NCBI GenBank assembly: GCA_039654915.1
Contig: CM077599.1
Coordinates: 75,918,001 to 75,982,000, forward strand
DNA from: Aquilaria yunnanensis
Taxonomy: Eukaryota; Streptophyta; Magnoliopsida; Malvales; Thymelaeaceae
Length of the DNA stretch: 64,000 bases
Direction of reading: 5' to 3'
Below the pieces are notes generated by a model. The model was not told the DNA's origin. It was given only the letters and a program-made list of their open reading frames with translations, and ran no database searches. The position numbers were made by a program, and so were the translations under genes. Position 1 is the first letter of the stretch; each line of letters opens with the position of its first letter. Positions 12,898 through 24,755 of this stretch are shown piece by piece.

Positions 12898-13925
12898 CCC
12901 CCACTCAAATTGATGGATGCACTACCAACTTGTCTCGAAATAGTTAGAACTTCCCTTTGGACAACAATTTGGTGAGGATACCCATTACTTGATCAGCAAT
13001 GGAGATGTAATGAACATGTGGTTTTCCCTTAGTTGACACCAAGTCTTGAACAAAATGGAACTCAATTTCAAGGTGCTTGGAGCGTGAATGGAATATTGGG
13101 TTGGTAGTAAGATAGGTAGCTCCTAAGTTGTCACACTAGAAGGTCAAAAAGTGTGATGGGAGGAAACCAATTTCCCCTGTGTATAAGGAAACCATGCTTG
13201 AAGGTGCCAAGCAAGTAGCAAAGGATGTGTTTTACTAGCTTCCAATTTGCCTGTGTAAGGTTGTGGCTATATTGATAGATTGTTGACAGGAAACGAAATG
13301 TTAGGTCGAGGGAGACTAAGGTGCTGGTGATAATCAACAACTTGTTGGTAAAGTGTGCCATCTTCAAATTTGTCAATGGATGCTTCCAATATCAAAGAAG
13401 GAAAATTCAGATTAGCAGGAGTGGATAAACTATTGGTTGTTTGCATATAGGTTTTAGTAAGAAGATCCTGAATATATTTCTATTGTGTTAGCAACAAGCT
13501 ATCAGAGGTGAATGTTGCTTCCACAACAAGGAATTAATGAAGAGGCCCGAGATCCTTGACAGTAAAGTGTTGTTAAAAAGCATGAATGACTTCAGTAATG
13601 AGGCTAGTATTCCTTCCTATTAAAAGGATGTCATTAACATAAACAAGACAAAACTGATACTGACTACCATTAGTGCAAATAAATAGAAAAGGATTAGTTT
13701 GTAATGCCTTAAAATCAAAGGTGATTAGTGCATCCTTAAGGTAGTGGAACCAACTCCATGGTGCCTGCTTGAGACTATATAAGGATTTGCATAGAAGATA
13801 ATAGGAAAAGGGTATTGTGTGTCAACAAATCCAGGAGGTTGATCCATATATACTTCTTTATTTAGAGTACCATGTAAGAAAGCATTTGAGATGTCTAGTT
13901 GACAAATAGGCCACAATTTTGACAC
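12898..13925 (-). pseudogene. Copia RT and RNase H remnant
   Basis: This is the C-terminal half of the Copia pol, read right to left. The frame at 13725-13925 holds the reverse transcriptase stretch [20 protein letters not shown] then VYMDQPPGF. 13131-13376 holds the RT/RNase H linker region (NWKLVKHILCYLLGTFKHG). 13926-14470 carries further RT upstream sequence in broken frames. Stops and frameshifts are frequent, so no product is expected. It belongs to the outer Copia element and lies between that element's left LTR and its integrase. Confidence 0.82.
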
Positions 13926-14470
13926 TCAATATTGAGAATTAAATGAACTATGGCAAACCGAATAACAGGAATAAACATATTAGAATAATCAATGCCTGGA
14001 TGTTGATGAAAGCCCTTGGCAACAAGATGAGCCATGTAATGAGCTACAGTGCCATCATGATTTCTTTTGATTCAAAAAACCTATTTACATCCAATAATAT
14101 TGGTAGCCTGAGATGTTAGGACCAACTCCCATGTGCCATTTAAAATGAGAGCATTAAACTCATCAACCATAGTAGCTCTCCATTAAGGACTTTTAAAGGC
14201 TTAAGGAAAACAGGTGGGTTCAAGCTCTTGAATTAGGGTATCATAAGTCTTTGGTGGAGGTAGGGAGTATGTTTTGGAGTGAGTGACCATAGGGTGACTA
14301 GGCTTGGGTATGGTAGGCAGATTGTAGGAAATTAGATCAGCTTTAAGTGGTATTATGTAAAAGGTAGAGGACTATTGTTGATCTATAGTAAATGGTAAGG
14401 AAATGCCTGATGATGTTTGATTAGGAATGAGTATAATAGTGTTAGGGTTGTTGGGGTATAAGATGATTTG

Positions 14471-14944
14471 AAAGTTTGAGCTATGCTGGAGAGGATTGTT
14501 AGGGATTGGAAAAATACACATCATCAAACTTTAAATCTACAAAAGGAAATACAGTTAATCAAAGAAAACATATGGAAAAAAATAGAAATTTTGCTAGTGG
14601 CAATATCCAAACATATGTAACCCTTATGAAGTTTATTGTATCCAAGGAAAACACATTTTATAGATCAGGGTTTAAGCTTGTTTATGGTGTGTGGTCTAAG
14701 CCAGGGATAGCAAAGGCATCCAAAGGTCTTGAGGAAGGTATAATCTGGTTGTGTTTGAAGAAGGACTTCAAAGGAAGGCTTGTTAGATAATAGTGGCATA
14801 GGAAGTCTATTGATGATGTAGTGAACTACATCAAAGGCATAAGTCCAATATGAAAAGGGGTAGATGAGGCATGCATCATTGCCAATGTAGTTTCAACAAG
14901 GTGACAATCTTTGTACTCAGCACAACCATTTTGTTCTAGAGTAT
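14471..14944 (-). pseudogene. Copia integrase, C-terminal part (left of the Tat insertion)
   Basis: Read on the minus strand, 14826-14944 encodes an LEQNG...VETTLAMMHASSTPFH-like stretch, corresponding to the last integrase core motif and the following helix. The last catalytic Glu region is degraded (NGCAEYK). It continues across the Tat element at 25661-25920: joining the two at the ACAGG duplication restores the reading order. 14506-14790 contains the integrase C-terminus in the same direction, in decayed frames. Confidence 0.75.
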
Positions 14945-14949
14945 ACAGG

Positions 14950-15829
14950 TGATGTCCGGAGACATCTTCGCTGGAGGACATGGTGGTTTCTGGAGGGACT
15001 TCCTGAAGAGGAGAACGCCCGGAGTGGAGGTTTCCCAGGGAGTGGTACCTGAAGAGCCCAAAAGGAAAGGTTAGGAGGTCCCCGGGATGTGTTTCCGGGG
15101 AGGAGCCTCCGACGCCCAAGTCAGTTTTCCGAGAGGTGAAGAAAAGAGAGCACTCAAGGGTTTAGTGACCTTGCCTGTTCGTATCCTCTCAACTGACTGA
15201 CCAACAATGACAACAACCAACTGTTTGCAAGGAGCTGCTCTTTGGTATTTATAGAAGTGTCTGGCCCGTTCAAATCGTGACACGTGTTCGGCCAGATCTG
15301 CTATGTACCTTTGGGCATAGGGGACAAGTAGCTGTTTGTAGGCTCCCTCGAGCCTTGGTCCGAGACAAGTTGTGACAAGGCCTGGGCGGTGTCGGCGTGT
15401 CAGAGCGTCGTTTGAGGTGACATGGTGCGTCTGTGGGCGATGTGTCAGAGGCTCCTTAAATGCTTCTGCCGTACTCCCGATGTCCTTCGGGCGAGGTCGT
15501 TCTCTGAGACGAACACCCTCCTTCGGGAGCTGCCTAGCTCGGAGGTTCCGCCTTCGGAAGATCCTCTCTTGCTTGCGGTAGCTGGCTCTTCTATGCCGAA
15601 GACGATTCGTTTAATCCCCCGAGGGGGCTGTCTGCACCTTTGGAGTTCTCTGGGGTACTAGGCTAAATCCCGAGTTCAAGGCATTAGAATTCGCCTAGTC
15701 CGAGGTTAGTACTAGTGCCTCGCTAGTCCGAGGTCAGTACTAGTACCTTCCTCGGATGGTGCCAGGTTTCCCGAGCATGCTTTTGGTAGGAGGTACGTTC
15801 TAGGAGAGGCGATAGTCCTTCGGCTATCA
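14950..15829 (-). repeat. Left (3') LTR of the Tat element
   Basis: 880 bp, starting TGATGTCCGGAGAC and ending CTTCGGCTATCA. It matches 24776-25655 with about 27 substitutions and no large indel. Frames on both strands inside it (for example 15372-15661) also occur in the other LTR and are not genes. The minus-strand G-rich polypurine tract CTAGGGGGGG lies just outside, at about 15834-15843. Confidence 0.95.
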
Positions 15830-16227
15830 CATGCCCCCCCTAGAAGCCGAAGTAGGGACTTTGGCTTTGTCAGCTTTCGGAAGGTACCCTTCGGGGCTTT
15901 ATGCACGGTACCTGTGCCGAAGATACACCTTCTGTCCGTAGACGTAGCACAGACTGTCTCTTGGTGTCTCCGAGGTAACCTATTTTCTGTAATCTTTGTA
16001 GGTCATTGAAACATCTTGTCTCGTGACCAGGCGTGTCAGTCTGGGGCGGCACGCTATTCGTCAGAAAGCGTGTTCCTTATTTGCCGTGGTTGCTGACACG
16101 TGGCACGCTGTCATTGGAGAGGGTTACATCGGTTACAGCGGGCGCGTCTTTTTATGCAGAATGGGCAATTATGGCGACGATTCGCCTTCGCAGAGCACTT
16201 ATGACGTCGATTCGCCTACCCTTCCTC
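15830..16227. other. Tat element spacer between 3' LTR and antisense gene
   Basis: Relatively GC-rich DNA with repeated TTCGG/CCGAA words typical of this element. A long plus-strand frame starts at 16033 upstream of the TATA box, so its N-terminal part is probably not translated. Confidence 0.6.
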
Positions 16228-16241
16228 GGTATATATATACC
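16228..16241 (+). promoter_or_regulatory. TATA box of the antisense gene
   Basis: GGTATATATATACC is a perfect palindrome with a strong TATA core. The first ATG downstream is the one at 16498, which begins the homologous reading frame. This supports a dedicated plus-strand promoter inside the element. Confidence 0.6.
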
Positions 16242-16497
16242 TTCAATCCTTCATAACCCCCTTTTGCTTTTGCTTTTGCTCTCTTCTGTCTCTCAACTGC
16301 CGCAGTGTTTTTCCTGCTCTCTTACGGCGGTGCTTTTTGACAGAGTGGTTTTCCGGCAATCATCTCACGACGGTGTCCTCAAATCCGGATTTTGGCAAAA
16401 CTTTTGGTGGGTTTTAGCTTCCAGTTTCTTCTGTTTTTCCAAATTTTTTCTTCGAAATAGCTTTTTGCCTTTTCCCGAACTCGATTTTTTGCCAGTC

Positions 16498-18873
16498 ATG
16501 CCTATTCCCGAAAACTGGGAACCCCTTCTTTCTCACCCCTACTGCACTACTTCTGCAAAACTTAAAAAATGGAAAAAGAAGTTCTTCCTTCCTTCCTACG
16601 TCACTACGAGGTTGCCTCGTTCGGACCAATATAGCTTTTCAAACCGTAGTGACGAGGTTACTGTTTTCCTTGCCCAACTGAAGGCCGGACTTCGGTATCC
16701 TCCACCGAAGATGGTTTGCAATTTCTACGATTTCCATCACATTGCCGTAAACCAACTTCCGCCGAACTCGTACTGCTATTTCAATGCTTTTCTTTGTATG
16801 TGTGGTGTCTTCGGTATAGAGCGACACTTTGTCATTTTTCTGCAGTACTACAAGCTCTTCGTGATCCCGAAGGGTGGCTTCTATTTCATGCTACCTCGGG
16901 GGTCAGGGAGCAAAAAATACAAGTTCACCTTTGCCAACAAGGACAGCTGGCGAGGGTGGCAACAGAAATTCTTCTTTATGAAGAAGGAGGAGGCCTGGTC
17001 GTACGTCCTGACGAAGTGGGCTTAGGGAAAGCTCGTGATGGATGTCGTTGATCCGAAGATACTGTTAACACCCATTTTTGCGGAATTTGACAAGCGCATC
17101 CGAGCGGTCTCTGACTGGGATTCCGAGGTCCCACCGCGCTCCCTTTACCCCTTTCCAATTAACTGGAAGTTGATGACCGAAGAAGTCCTTCGGGAGTTGA
17201 AGGTGGTAAAGGAGCACAAAACGGACCTCGAGATGCCGGCTCCTACCATTGCTGGGAAGGACTCCTGGCTGGTACAACTTCTTCGGGGGTACATATGCTG
17301 ATTTTTTCGAAAGTAAGCCATCTCTTAGTCCCCTTGTTTCAATTTCATCTGACTTACGCTGATGTTTTTTCTCTTTTTCAGAGATGGGCGACGATACTGC
17401 TGCCTATTACCGATCGCTTTTCGTCGGGCAAGCCCAGAAAGGTGAACAAACAAAGAAGGCGGCCGGCGGCGGGCCTCCGGCGGCCAAGCGATCGAAGAAG
17501 ACCGTGCCCCCTCCTCTACCGAAGATTTCCGAGGAGGTGGGCGAGGAGCCCGAGGTAACCGTTGCTGCCCCTTCGACCGAGGTTGGTGCAGATATCACTC
17601 CTTCGAGCCCTACTTCGGCGGCTCTTCTGGATGCTTTGGTGGGAGCCCCTTCTGCTGAAGATCGCCGCAAAAGGAAAGGGAAGGCGATTTCCTCTGAGGG
17701 GGCCCTGGATTCTGGCGACGACGTTGCTGAAGTGCCACTAGGTTTGATGCCTTAGACACTCATTTTCTGAATTTTTTGCCAGCTACTTGTGTTTGACAAT
17801 TTTTCTGCTTTTGTCGTGCAGAGGAGATTCTTCCTCCGGATTGGGTTGTTGAGCACGCCCGGAAGCGGGCCCTTCGGGATGCCCATATCCCGAAGGGGAG
17901 GATTCTGAAGGAGCTATTTTGGTCTTTTATGGAGGACATGAACATGTACTCCGAAGACTGCCCGCGAATGGCCAAGGAGATTGGGAAGGGGGTTCTTACT
18001 GAAGCTTCTTTCAGGGCCATTGCGGGGGCTCATCCGGATGATGACTCTCTCACCGCGAAGCTTTCCGAGCACGCCGCCCAGGTGTGTTTCTCACCTTGCT
18101 TTTTTCCCTCTGATTTCTTCTAAGTATTTGCCTTTCCTTTTTTGGCTTGTCTCATTCTTGCCTCTGTTTTTCTGCAGCTGCTGGGATATGCCGGATTCCT
18201 CAGAGTTCGGGTGGCGAGGCAGGGGATGTACCGGGCCGCCGCTTCAAAGACTATAGAACAATACAAGACCCAGTGCTCGGACCTGCTCACTCAGAACACT
18301 CAGCTGGCCCAGACTTCGGCGTCAGAGATTGCTGCCCTTCGGGAGGAGTTTGCGAAGGAAAAAGAAGAACTTATAAAGGACTCCTCCCAGAAGATTTCTG
18401 ACCTTGGCGGAAAAGTGGCGGAGGTGACTTCGATTAATGAGGCACTTCAAAAGGAAAAGTCAGATTCTACGGCTCTTCTGGCGAAGGCGGAGGTCGAGAA
18501 AGCCGCACTTCAAGCCGAGGTCGATTCTTCGAAGAAGGGGAAGGATGAGCCGAGGAAAAAGAAGGTGAAGGCGTTAAGGAAAAAGGTTGAAGACCTAGAG
18601 AAGGAGCTTAATGATCTTGACATCGAGAAGAGGAAATCCGACGAGATGACCAAAGTTGGTTTTGAAGACGGGTTTTGTCTCGTTCGTCATCAAGTTCTTC
18701 AGAGGTTTCTAGATCTCGACCTTTCTTTCCTGGAGGCCCTAAATATCCCTGAGGGACCTCGGTGGTCTTGGTCTAAGCTCGAGCACTTGAACCTGCCTCA
18801 GACTCTTCCGGCGCCGGCGGTGGTGGAAAAGGATGTAGGGGCTAGTGGCTCCCGGGACGCCGAGAATCCCTAA
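16498..18873 (+). CDS. Spliced antisense gene of the Tat element (putative gypsy-type transposon protein, coiled-coil)
   Basis: A four-exon gene opposite to gag-pol. Exon 1 runs from 16498 to about 17271 (or 17312). Exon 2 is about 17384-17741, exon 3 17822-18081 and exon 4 18178-18873. The last two introns are GT-AG with matching phases (1/1 and 0/0); the first junction is unsure. The N-terminal domain (FLAQLKAGLRYPPP, LPPNSYCYFNAFL) resembles the 'putative gypsy type transposon' family PF04195, to my recollection. Exon 2 is a low-complexity linker with basic patches (AAKRSKK, RRKRKGK). Exon 4 is a long coiled coil (about residues 30-150 of that exon). A TAG at 17023-17025 interrupts exon 1 in frame, and a TGA at 17299 stops the unspliced frame. 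The total would be about 700 aa. Function is unknown; Tat elements such as Grande and Retand are known to carry extra antisense frames. Confidence 0.72.
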
Positions 18874-18968
18874 TTTATCTCAGGCCCCTTCTGCCTTCTT
18901 TTTCTCCTTTCCTTGTACTCTTTCTTTCTTGGTAGTCCTTCTTCTTTGTAAACCGATCTTGTTTGTTA

Positions 18969-18974
18969 AATAAA
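18969..18974 (+). terminator. Poly(A) signal of the antisense gene
   Basis: AATAAA, 96 bp after the stop of exon 4, within a T-rich stretch. It fits 3' end formation for the plus-strand transcript before it reaches the end of the opposing integrase frame at 19303. Confidence 0.5.
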
Positions 18975-19302
18975 GACTTTTTTCTTTCCTGTAAGAAATT
19001 TTGGTTAAGTCTTTTTTGTGAGATTGTTCATTCCTTCTTGCCCCGAACGCATTTGCTCAAGAGACTTCGGAAGATTAGCTCAGTTCTCTGTGAGCCTTTG
19101 TATTTAGAAATTCTCGCAAGGTTTTCCTATTGTCCCGAACATGCTTGCTCGAGGGACTTCAGGAAATCACACCTATGCTTATTCTGGCGACCATCTTCGC
19201 AGAATTTTAGTATATCTTTTGTTCAAGAATCTTTCTTTCAGAAGCCCGTGTACCTAGAAAATTTTTCTAACTTTGTACAATGTAAACCCTTTCGTCAAGA
19301 TT

Positions 19303-20160
19303 CTAAGCATAGAACTTCTTCAAGGCATCTGAATGCCAAGTGTTTTTTAATTCCACGCCTTCGGCGTCACCGAGCTTGTACACCCCTCTTCGTACTTCGG
19401 CAAGAACCAGATAAGGTCCCTCCCAATTCGCGCGAAGTACGCCGTGTGATGGCCTCCGGGGTGTGAATTCCGCCTTTCGGAGAATGAGATCACCCTTTTT
19501 TATTCCTTTTGGCCTAGCTCGCAAGTTTATAGTGGCGGCCACTCTTTGCTGGAAAGCTTTCCTTCTTAGTTCCGCTATTTCTTTATGTTCGCCGACGAGG
19601 TCGAGCTTGGTTCTTAAGCTGAGGTCATTTCCAGTTTCATCAAATACCTGTACTCGTATTGATGGTTGCACTACCTCTATTGGGATTATGGCCTCTGTAC
19701 CGAAGACGAGCGAGAAAGGAGTTTCCCCTGTAGCCCTTCGGGGCGTTGTTCGGTAGCTCCATAGTACGCTTTGGAGTTCTCCTGGCCATTTCCCTTTTGC
19801 CTCCCCCAGTCTTTTTTTCAGACCATCTTTTATGGTCCTGTTAGATACTTCCACCTGCCCATTGCTTTGGGGGTGAGCTACCGGGGCGAAGTGCATCTTT
19901 GTTCCAAGGTCGCTGATAAACTCTTGGAACCCTTTGTCTATGAACTGGGATCCGTTATCAGCCACTAGTACCCTCGGTATGCCGAATCTGCATACTATGT
20001 TTTTCCACACGAACTTGCACACTTCTCTTGCCGAGATAGTCGTCAAAGGTTCTGCCTCGACCCATTTAGAGAAATAGTCCACTGCGACTACGCAGAACTT
20101 CAAGCCCTCAGGCGCTGTCGGGAGCGGCCCAATAAGGTCTATGCCCCAAACTGCGAAGGG
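19303..20160 (-). pseudogene. Tat integrase core and C-terminus
   Basis: This is the last part of the Tat pol; integrase joins element DNA to the host. The DDE catalytic residues are visible: Asp in VAVDYFSKW, Asp in VADNGSQF and Glu in NGQVEVSNRT. WSYRTTPRRATGETPF and the C-terminal GPYLV.EV..G.Y.L (chromatin-binding-like) region follow, and the frame ends KKFYA-stop at 19303. The frame continues upstream past 20103 to the TAA at 20161 without other stops. The catalytic triad looks intact, but translation from gag would be cut short by four upstream nonsense codons. Confidence 0.9.
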
Positions 20161-21609
20161 TTAGGGATAGTTTGCCGAAGTCACCAGCTCCGAGGGTGTT
20201 CTCTGGATTTTTGCATGTCTTTGGCAATTACCACATTTCTGGACGAACCGCCTAGCGTCTTTCCTCAGGGTAGGCCAAAAGTATCCTTGGCGAAGTATCA
20301 CCGCTGCCAGGGCGTCGGTTCCGATGTGCGAACCACAAGTCCCTTCGTGAACTTCTTGGAGGATTATTTCAATATCCTCTTTGCCAACACACCTCTGTAG
20401 TGGATTTGCATATCCCTGCCGATATAGCTCTTCTCCAATCAGAAAGAAACGACCGGAGCGTCTCCGCACTTTTGCTGCTTCATTGGGGTCTTCGAGGAGC
20501 GTATTGGTTTCAAGATATGTTTTTATTGGGTCTTTCCAGCTTCTTCCCGAAGTCATTATGCTCAGCACTGTAATGCTCGGCTGGCTTAGCACCTCAGTAT
20601 ATGCTTTTGATTTTGCCAATTCATCTGCCTCAGCGTTATGTCTGCGAGGCACGTTCTCGATTCGCACGGTGTCGAATTCTCGAATAAGCTTCGTTACTAA
20701 TTCATGGTATTTTGCCAGTGTTGGATCCTTCGCCCCGTAGTCCCCTGCTGTTTGCCGAACTACTAGCTGGGAATCGCTATGGGCTTTCAAGTTTCTGACA
20801 CCAATTTTTCTGGCCAGGCGCAAGCCCGCTATGAGAGCTTCATATTCAGCCACATTGTTGGTGACATTGAAGCTGAACTTAATGGCCTTCATTACTTCCA
20901 GGCCTTCGGGGCCTCTGATGATTACCGCTGCTCCTTGGTGCTCAGCGCCCAAGGCACCATCAACGTACAAGGCCCATTCTGGCTCATTTTCATCGGGACT
21001 TGGGTGGCTGTCCTCGGTAATGGGGACCTCGACAATGAAATCTGCCAAGGCTTGAGCTTTTATGGCTTTCCGAGGTTCATAAGTGATGTCGTGTTCGCCA
21101 AGCTCTATACACCATTTGGAGAGCCTTCCCGAATGGTCAACCTTCTTCATGACGTCCCGCAGGGGTAAACCACTTCGGACAATGATGGGGTGAGCCTGAA
21201 AATATGGCCGTAGCCTTCTTCCTGCCAGGACCAAGGCATATATAGCTTTCTGTAACAAAGGATATCTGATTTCGGTGCCATGCAGGGACTTGCTCACATA
21301 GTAGACTGGCCACTGCTTCGCCCCTTCCTCTTTCACAAGGACTGAGCTTACTGCTTTTTCTGTGACGGCGAGGTACAACACAAGTGGTTCTCTTTCGCGG
21401 GGCTGTCGCAAAGTGGGCAGGTGAGCCAAGTAGATTTTGAGTTCTTCCCAAGCTTTTTGGCAGTCCTCATTCCAAGGATGATCATTACTCTCGAGGTCGT
21501 CCTCCCTTTTTGCTGCCTTAGTGAGGACTTTGAAGAATGCTCGACACCGGTCTCCATATCTAGAAATAAATCTGCTAAGGGAGGTTATTCTTCCAATAAA
21601 TCTCTGCAC
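20161..21609 (-). pseudogene. Tat RNase H, second (plant-type) RNase H and integrase zinc domain
   Basis: The order is the RT end and Gypsy RNase H (FFKVLTKAAK, then GAKQWPVYYVSKSL). A second RNase H of the archaeal/plant type follows, with ALYVDGALG, AEYEALIAGL and SDSQLVVRQ. Then comes the H2C2 zinc finger of integrase (HEGTCGSHIG...CGNCQRHAK). Two RNase H domains in tandem mark the Tat lineage. The frame ends in TAA (20161-20163) just before the integrase core; that stop lies in frame with both neighbours, so it is a nonsense change, not a gene end. Confidence 0.92.
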
Positions 21610-21630
21610 ATCTTTTATTGTGGCAGGAGT

Positions 21631-23463
21631 TCAGAATTTCAACAGAGCCTTAATTTTTTCTGGGTTAGCATCAATGCCTCTTTCTGATACCATGTACCCA
21701 AGGAACTTTCCCGAAGTTACTCCGAAGGTGCACTTCTCGGCGTTAAGGCGAATTCCGAAGGTCCTGAGCTGGTGAAAAGTCTCCCTTAGGTCTGTGACAT
21801 GGTCAACAGGCAGCTTGCTTTTGACTATCATGTCATCTACGTAGACTTCCATGATCCTCCCTATTTGGTCATTAAAGACCTTGCTCATCAACCTTTGGTA
21901 GGTGGCTCCTGCGTTTTTGAGCCCGAAGGGCATCCTGGTGTAATAGTACGTCCCCCCCTCGGTGATGAAGGCTGTTTTTTCTTCGTCTTCGGGGTCCATC
22001 TTTATTTGATGGTAGCCGCTGAAGGCGTCTAGGAAACTTAGGAGCCCGTATTCGACAGTTGAATCTACCAGTTGATCTATTGGCGGGAGAGGATATGAAT
22101 CTTTTGGGCAAGCATCGTTCAGGTTTCTGAAGTTGATGCACATCCGAAGTTTGTTGCTTCCTTCTTTTGTGGCGATCACCACATTGCTTAGCCATTCGGG
22201 GTACTTGACCTCCCTAATTACATCTGCCTCCAATAAACGTTGGACTTCGGTTTTGACGAAGTCATTTTTATGGGCTGAAATGCCCCGTTTCTTTTGCCGG
22301 ACAGGTTTTGCTTCCGGACTTACTTTGAGGCTATGTTGTACTACGCGCGGATTTACCCCCGGCATGTCTTTCGGCGAGTAGGCGAACAGATCTTTATTCA
22401 TTATCAGAAAGGATACAAGTTTTTTCTTATCTCCTTCGGACAAGTTTTTCCCTATTCGGGTACTTCGTCCTGGGATAAGTTCCACTTCTTCCATTTCTAC
22501 CTTGCCAGAATCTTCTTTCTCGCCATTTTTTGACTTTGAAGCCCCTGCTTCTACAGCTTGTGTGGAATTGTTTGCTGCAGCTTTTCGGGCTTTGACGAAC
22601 ACCTTTCTTACTTCGCCCTGATCTATGAAGATTTCTGCGTCTCCTTCCTTGGTGGCAAAAGTGACAGTCAAATATCTCACGTCAGGGCGAATGTGCAGAT
22701 TTCCCTGCGTCTGCCTTCCAAGAATGGCGTTGTATGATGAGGGGACATCCATGACGATGAACCTCACCATTGTCGAGGCAAACAACTCAGCTGGTCCGTT
22801 GACCGAAGTCCCTCTCATCATTAATGGAAGGTCGATCCATCCGAGGATGGGTAACTTGGACGGTCCTACCCCGAAGGTCGGCGAAGTGACAGGCTTGAGA
22901 TCGCTGATGGATATGCCCAAGCTTGGCAGCAGTTGTGAAAATAGGACATCAGCGTTTGATCCGTCATCAAGTAATACCCTTTTGACATCCCAGTTTCCAA
23001 TTCTTGCCATGATCAGGAGTGGGTCATCGTGAGGAAAGACGACTGTGGAACCATCTTTTTGGGATAGATTCTTCGCCGGACTTTGATAGTCCAACACAGC
23101 TATTTCCCTGGCCTTCCTTTTCCTTTCCGAGGATGGGAGCCCCGTCGTGATTGTTTGTATGACTCCTGCAGGGGGTGGAGGGCGCCTCTTCGGACTTCGG
23201 TTTCTCCGCCTGTCGGAGTCGTAGTCCTCATCTTCTACCTTTCCTTCCTCTTCTTTCCTCCCCTTTGGGGAAGGCAACCGTAGGTACCGCCGAAGTTGGC
23301 CTTGTTTTATCAGCGATTCAATATACTTCTTCAGCTGGAAGCAATCCTCGGTGTCGTGGCCATGATCGCGATGAAATTGGCAGAACTTCTTCATGTTTTT
23401 TCTATTTTCAGCGGTCATGGCCCTTGGCCTCTGAACCTGTGTTCCCTGCCTTTCCAGAGTCAT
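21631..23463 (-). pseudogene. Tat gag end, protease and reverse transcriptase
   Basis: Near the N-terminus is a Cys/His motif (CQFHRDHGHDTEDC), typical of Tat gag. The aspartic protease follows with VLLDDGSNADVLF (active-site Asp in DDGS, a plant Gypsy variant) and AILGR. The reverse transcriptase has LRMCINFRNLNDACPKD, FLDAFSGYHQI and MPFGLKNAGATYQR. The catalytic YVDD lies at about 21835-21846. The frame ends at TGA 21631-21633, in frame with the next domain, so it is a nonsense mutation. All core catalytic residues I can check are present. The 5'-to-3' order is the Gypsy order, with integrase last. Confidence 0.93.
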
Positions 23464-24606
23464 GAGGATGTTGGTCCTCGTGGTGTTCAGCGCTGTGAAG
23501 TTCGCGGGTTTCCTTCCTCACATTCTCTTAGGTCGGGGTGGCTGGTCGGTCGGATAGCGTGCCTGCTGGCTGGACCCCTCGCCATGGGTGTGCTCGGGCC
23601 TGGGTCCGCCCATTCTTAGTTCTTCAGCCGTCATGTGCTGTTCGGCCCGTCGGTAGAATTCGCCCAGCGTGTCTGGAGGGTCCTTGGAGAATTCATAGAA
23701 GAGTTGGGAATCCCTCCGAAGGCCCCTTGTCATGGCGAGGATGCGTATTTCGGGCCGAAAGTCTGGAACACTTAAAGCCTCTCTATTGAACCTCTCGACA
23801 TAGTCGCGTATAGTTTCTCCGCTTCTTTGCACTATGTCGAACATTTGAACGGGCATCTTCGCCGTCGGGCGACTCCCGATGAACTGTTGGGTGAAGGCTG
23901 TTGATAACTCCTGGAACTTTCCGATGATTCCTGGAGCCAAGGAGTTGTACCACGCGGTTGCTGGCCCAGAGAGGGTGACCTCGAAGCATTTGCACAAGGT
24001 GGCGTCGTCCGCACCGTGCATCATCATGCTGCGTCTGTACTTCGTCAGGTGGGCCTGTGGGTCGGTCCAACCATCGTACGTCTCTAGCCGAGGTACCCTG
24101 AAGTCACCTGGCATAGCTGCCTCGACCACAGCTCGGGTGAAAGGAGACTGATCCCCACAAAAAGACTCAGACAGCCTAGCCCAAACTGGCTTGCGAGCCA
24201 CCTACCTCTCGACTCTGTCCAGCCTTGCCAATATTTTCTCCATGAGGGCGGTGGCGCTAGGTTCTTCCTCAGGTGGAGGGGATTGACGGCGCCTCTTCGG
24301 AGAATGGCTTCGTCGTCGGGGAGAGGGTGACCTCGTCTCAGGCAAAGGGCTCTTTCGGCGTGGAATTTTGGGTTGGTTGGGCCCCGTTTGCCCTGGAAGG
24401 CGTGCCCCAAGGGGCATATTTTCTATTGAAGACTCTTCACGTGGGTCTTCACTCCCCGAACTATGGCGGACAGCTTTGGGGCTTTTTTCCCGAGGGCGTA
24501 CCGGTGAAGGAGACCTTTGGGTTTGAGCTTGTTGTGGCCATCTTCTGTCTATCTGTTGTGTCATCTCAGCCACAACAGAGCGTTGGAAGTCATAGAGGAA
24601 GCTCAT
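23464..24606 (-). pseudogene. Tat gag
   Basis: Gag, the capsid-like protein. The first ATG after the primer-binding site is at 24606 (MSFLYDFQRSVVAEM); the frame is also open upstream through the LTR. An Arg/Ser/Pro-rich region (residues about 40-120) precedes the retrotransposon gag domain, with GWTDPQAHLTKY, FEVTLSGPATAWYNSL and RSGETIRDYVERFNREA. An in-frame TAG at 24202-24204 and TGA at 23518-23520 break it. The reading frame is kept across both stops. Confidence 0.9.
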
Positions 24607-24755
24607 GGTTATGACCAAAGGACGTTCTTCCTCGGGCGTGGAAGTCCCTGGAAGAGTTTGCTCAGCAGCCGGTTGGACTTCAGGCGCGGACGGGGACTTC
24701 GGGAGTCCTTTGTCCCTAGAACGCCGAGTCTCAACGACGGCAACCTGAAGGTGGG

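Noticed and set aside
15372..15661. Plus-strand frames in the Tat LTR
   Set aside because: The same frames occur in the other LTR at 25248-25487. LTRs are non-coding and the frames are open by GC-rich chance.
16033..16497. N-terminal 155 codons of the long plus-strand frame in the Tat element
   Set aside because: They lie upstream of, or across, the TATA box at 16228 and the expected leader. Homology begins at the ATG at 16498.
19463..23619. Numerous plus-strand frames of 60-135 aa opposite Tat pol
   Set aside because: All are complements of the conserved pol domains, with no motif of their own.
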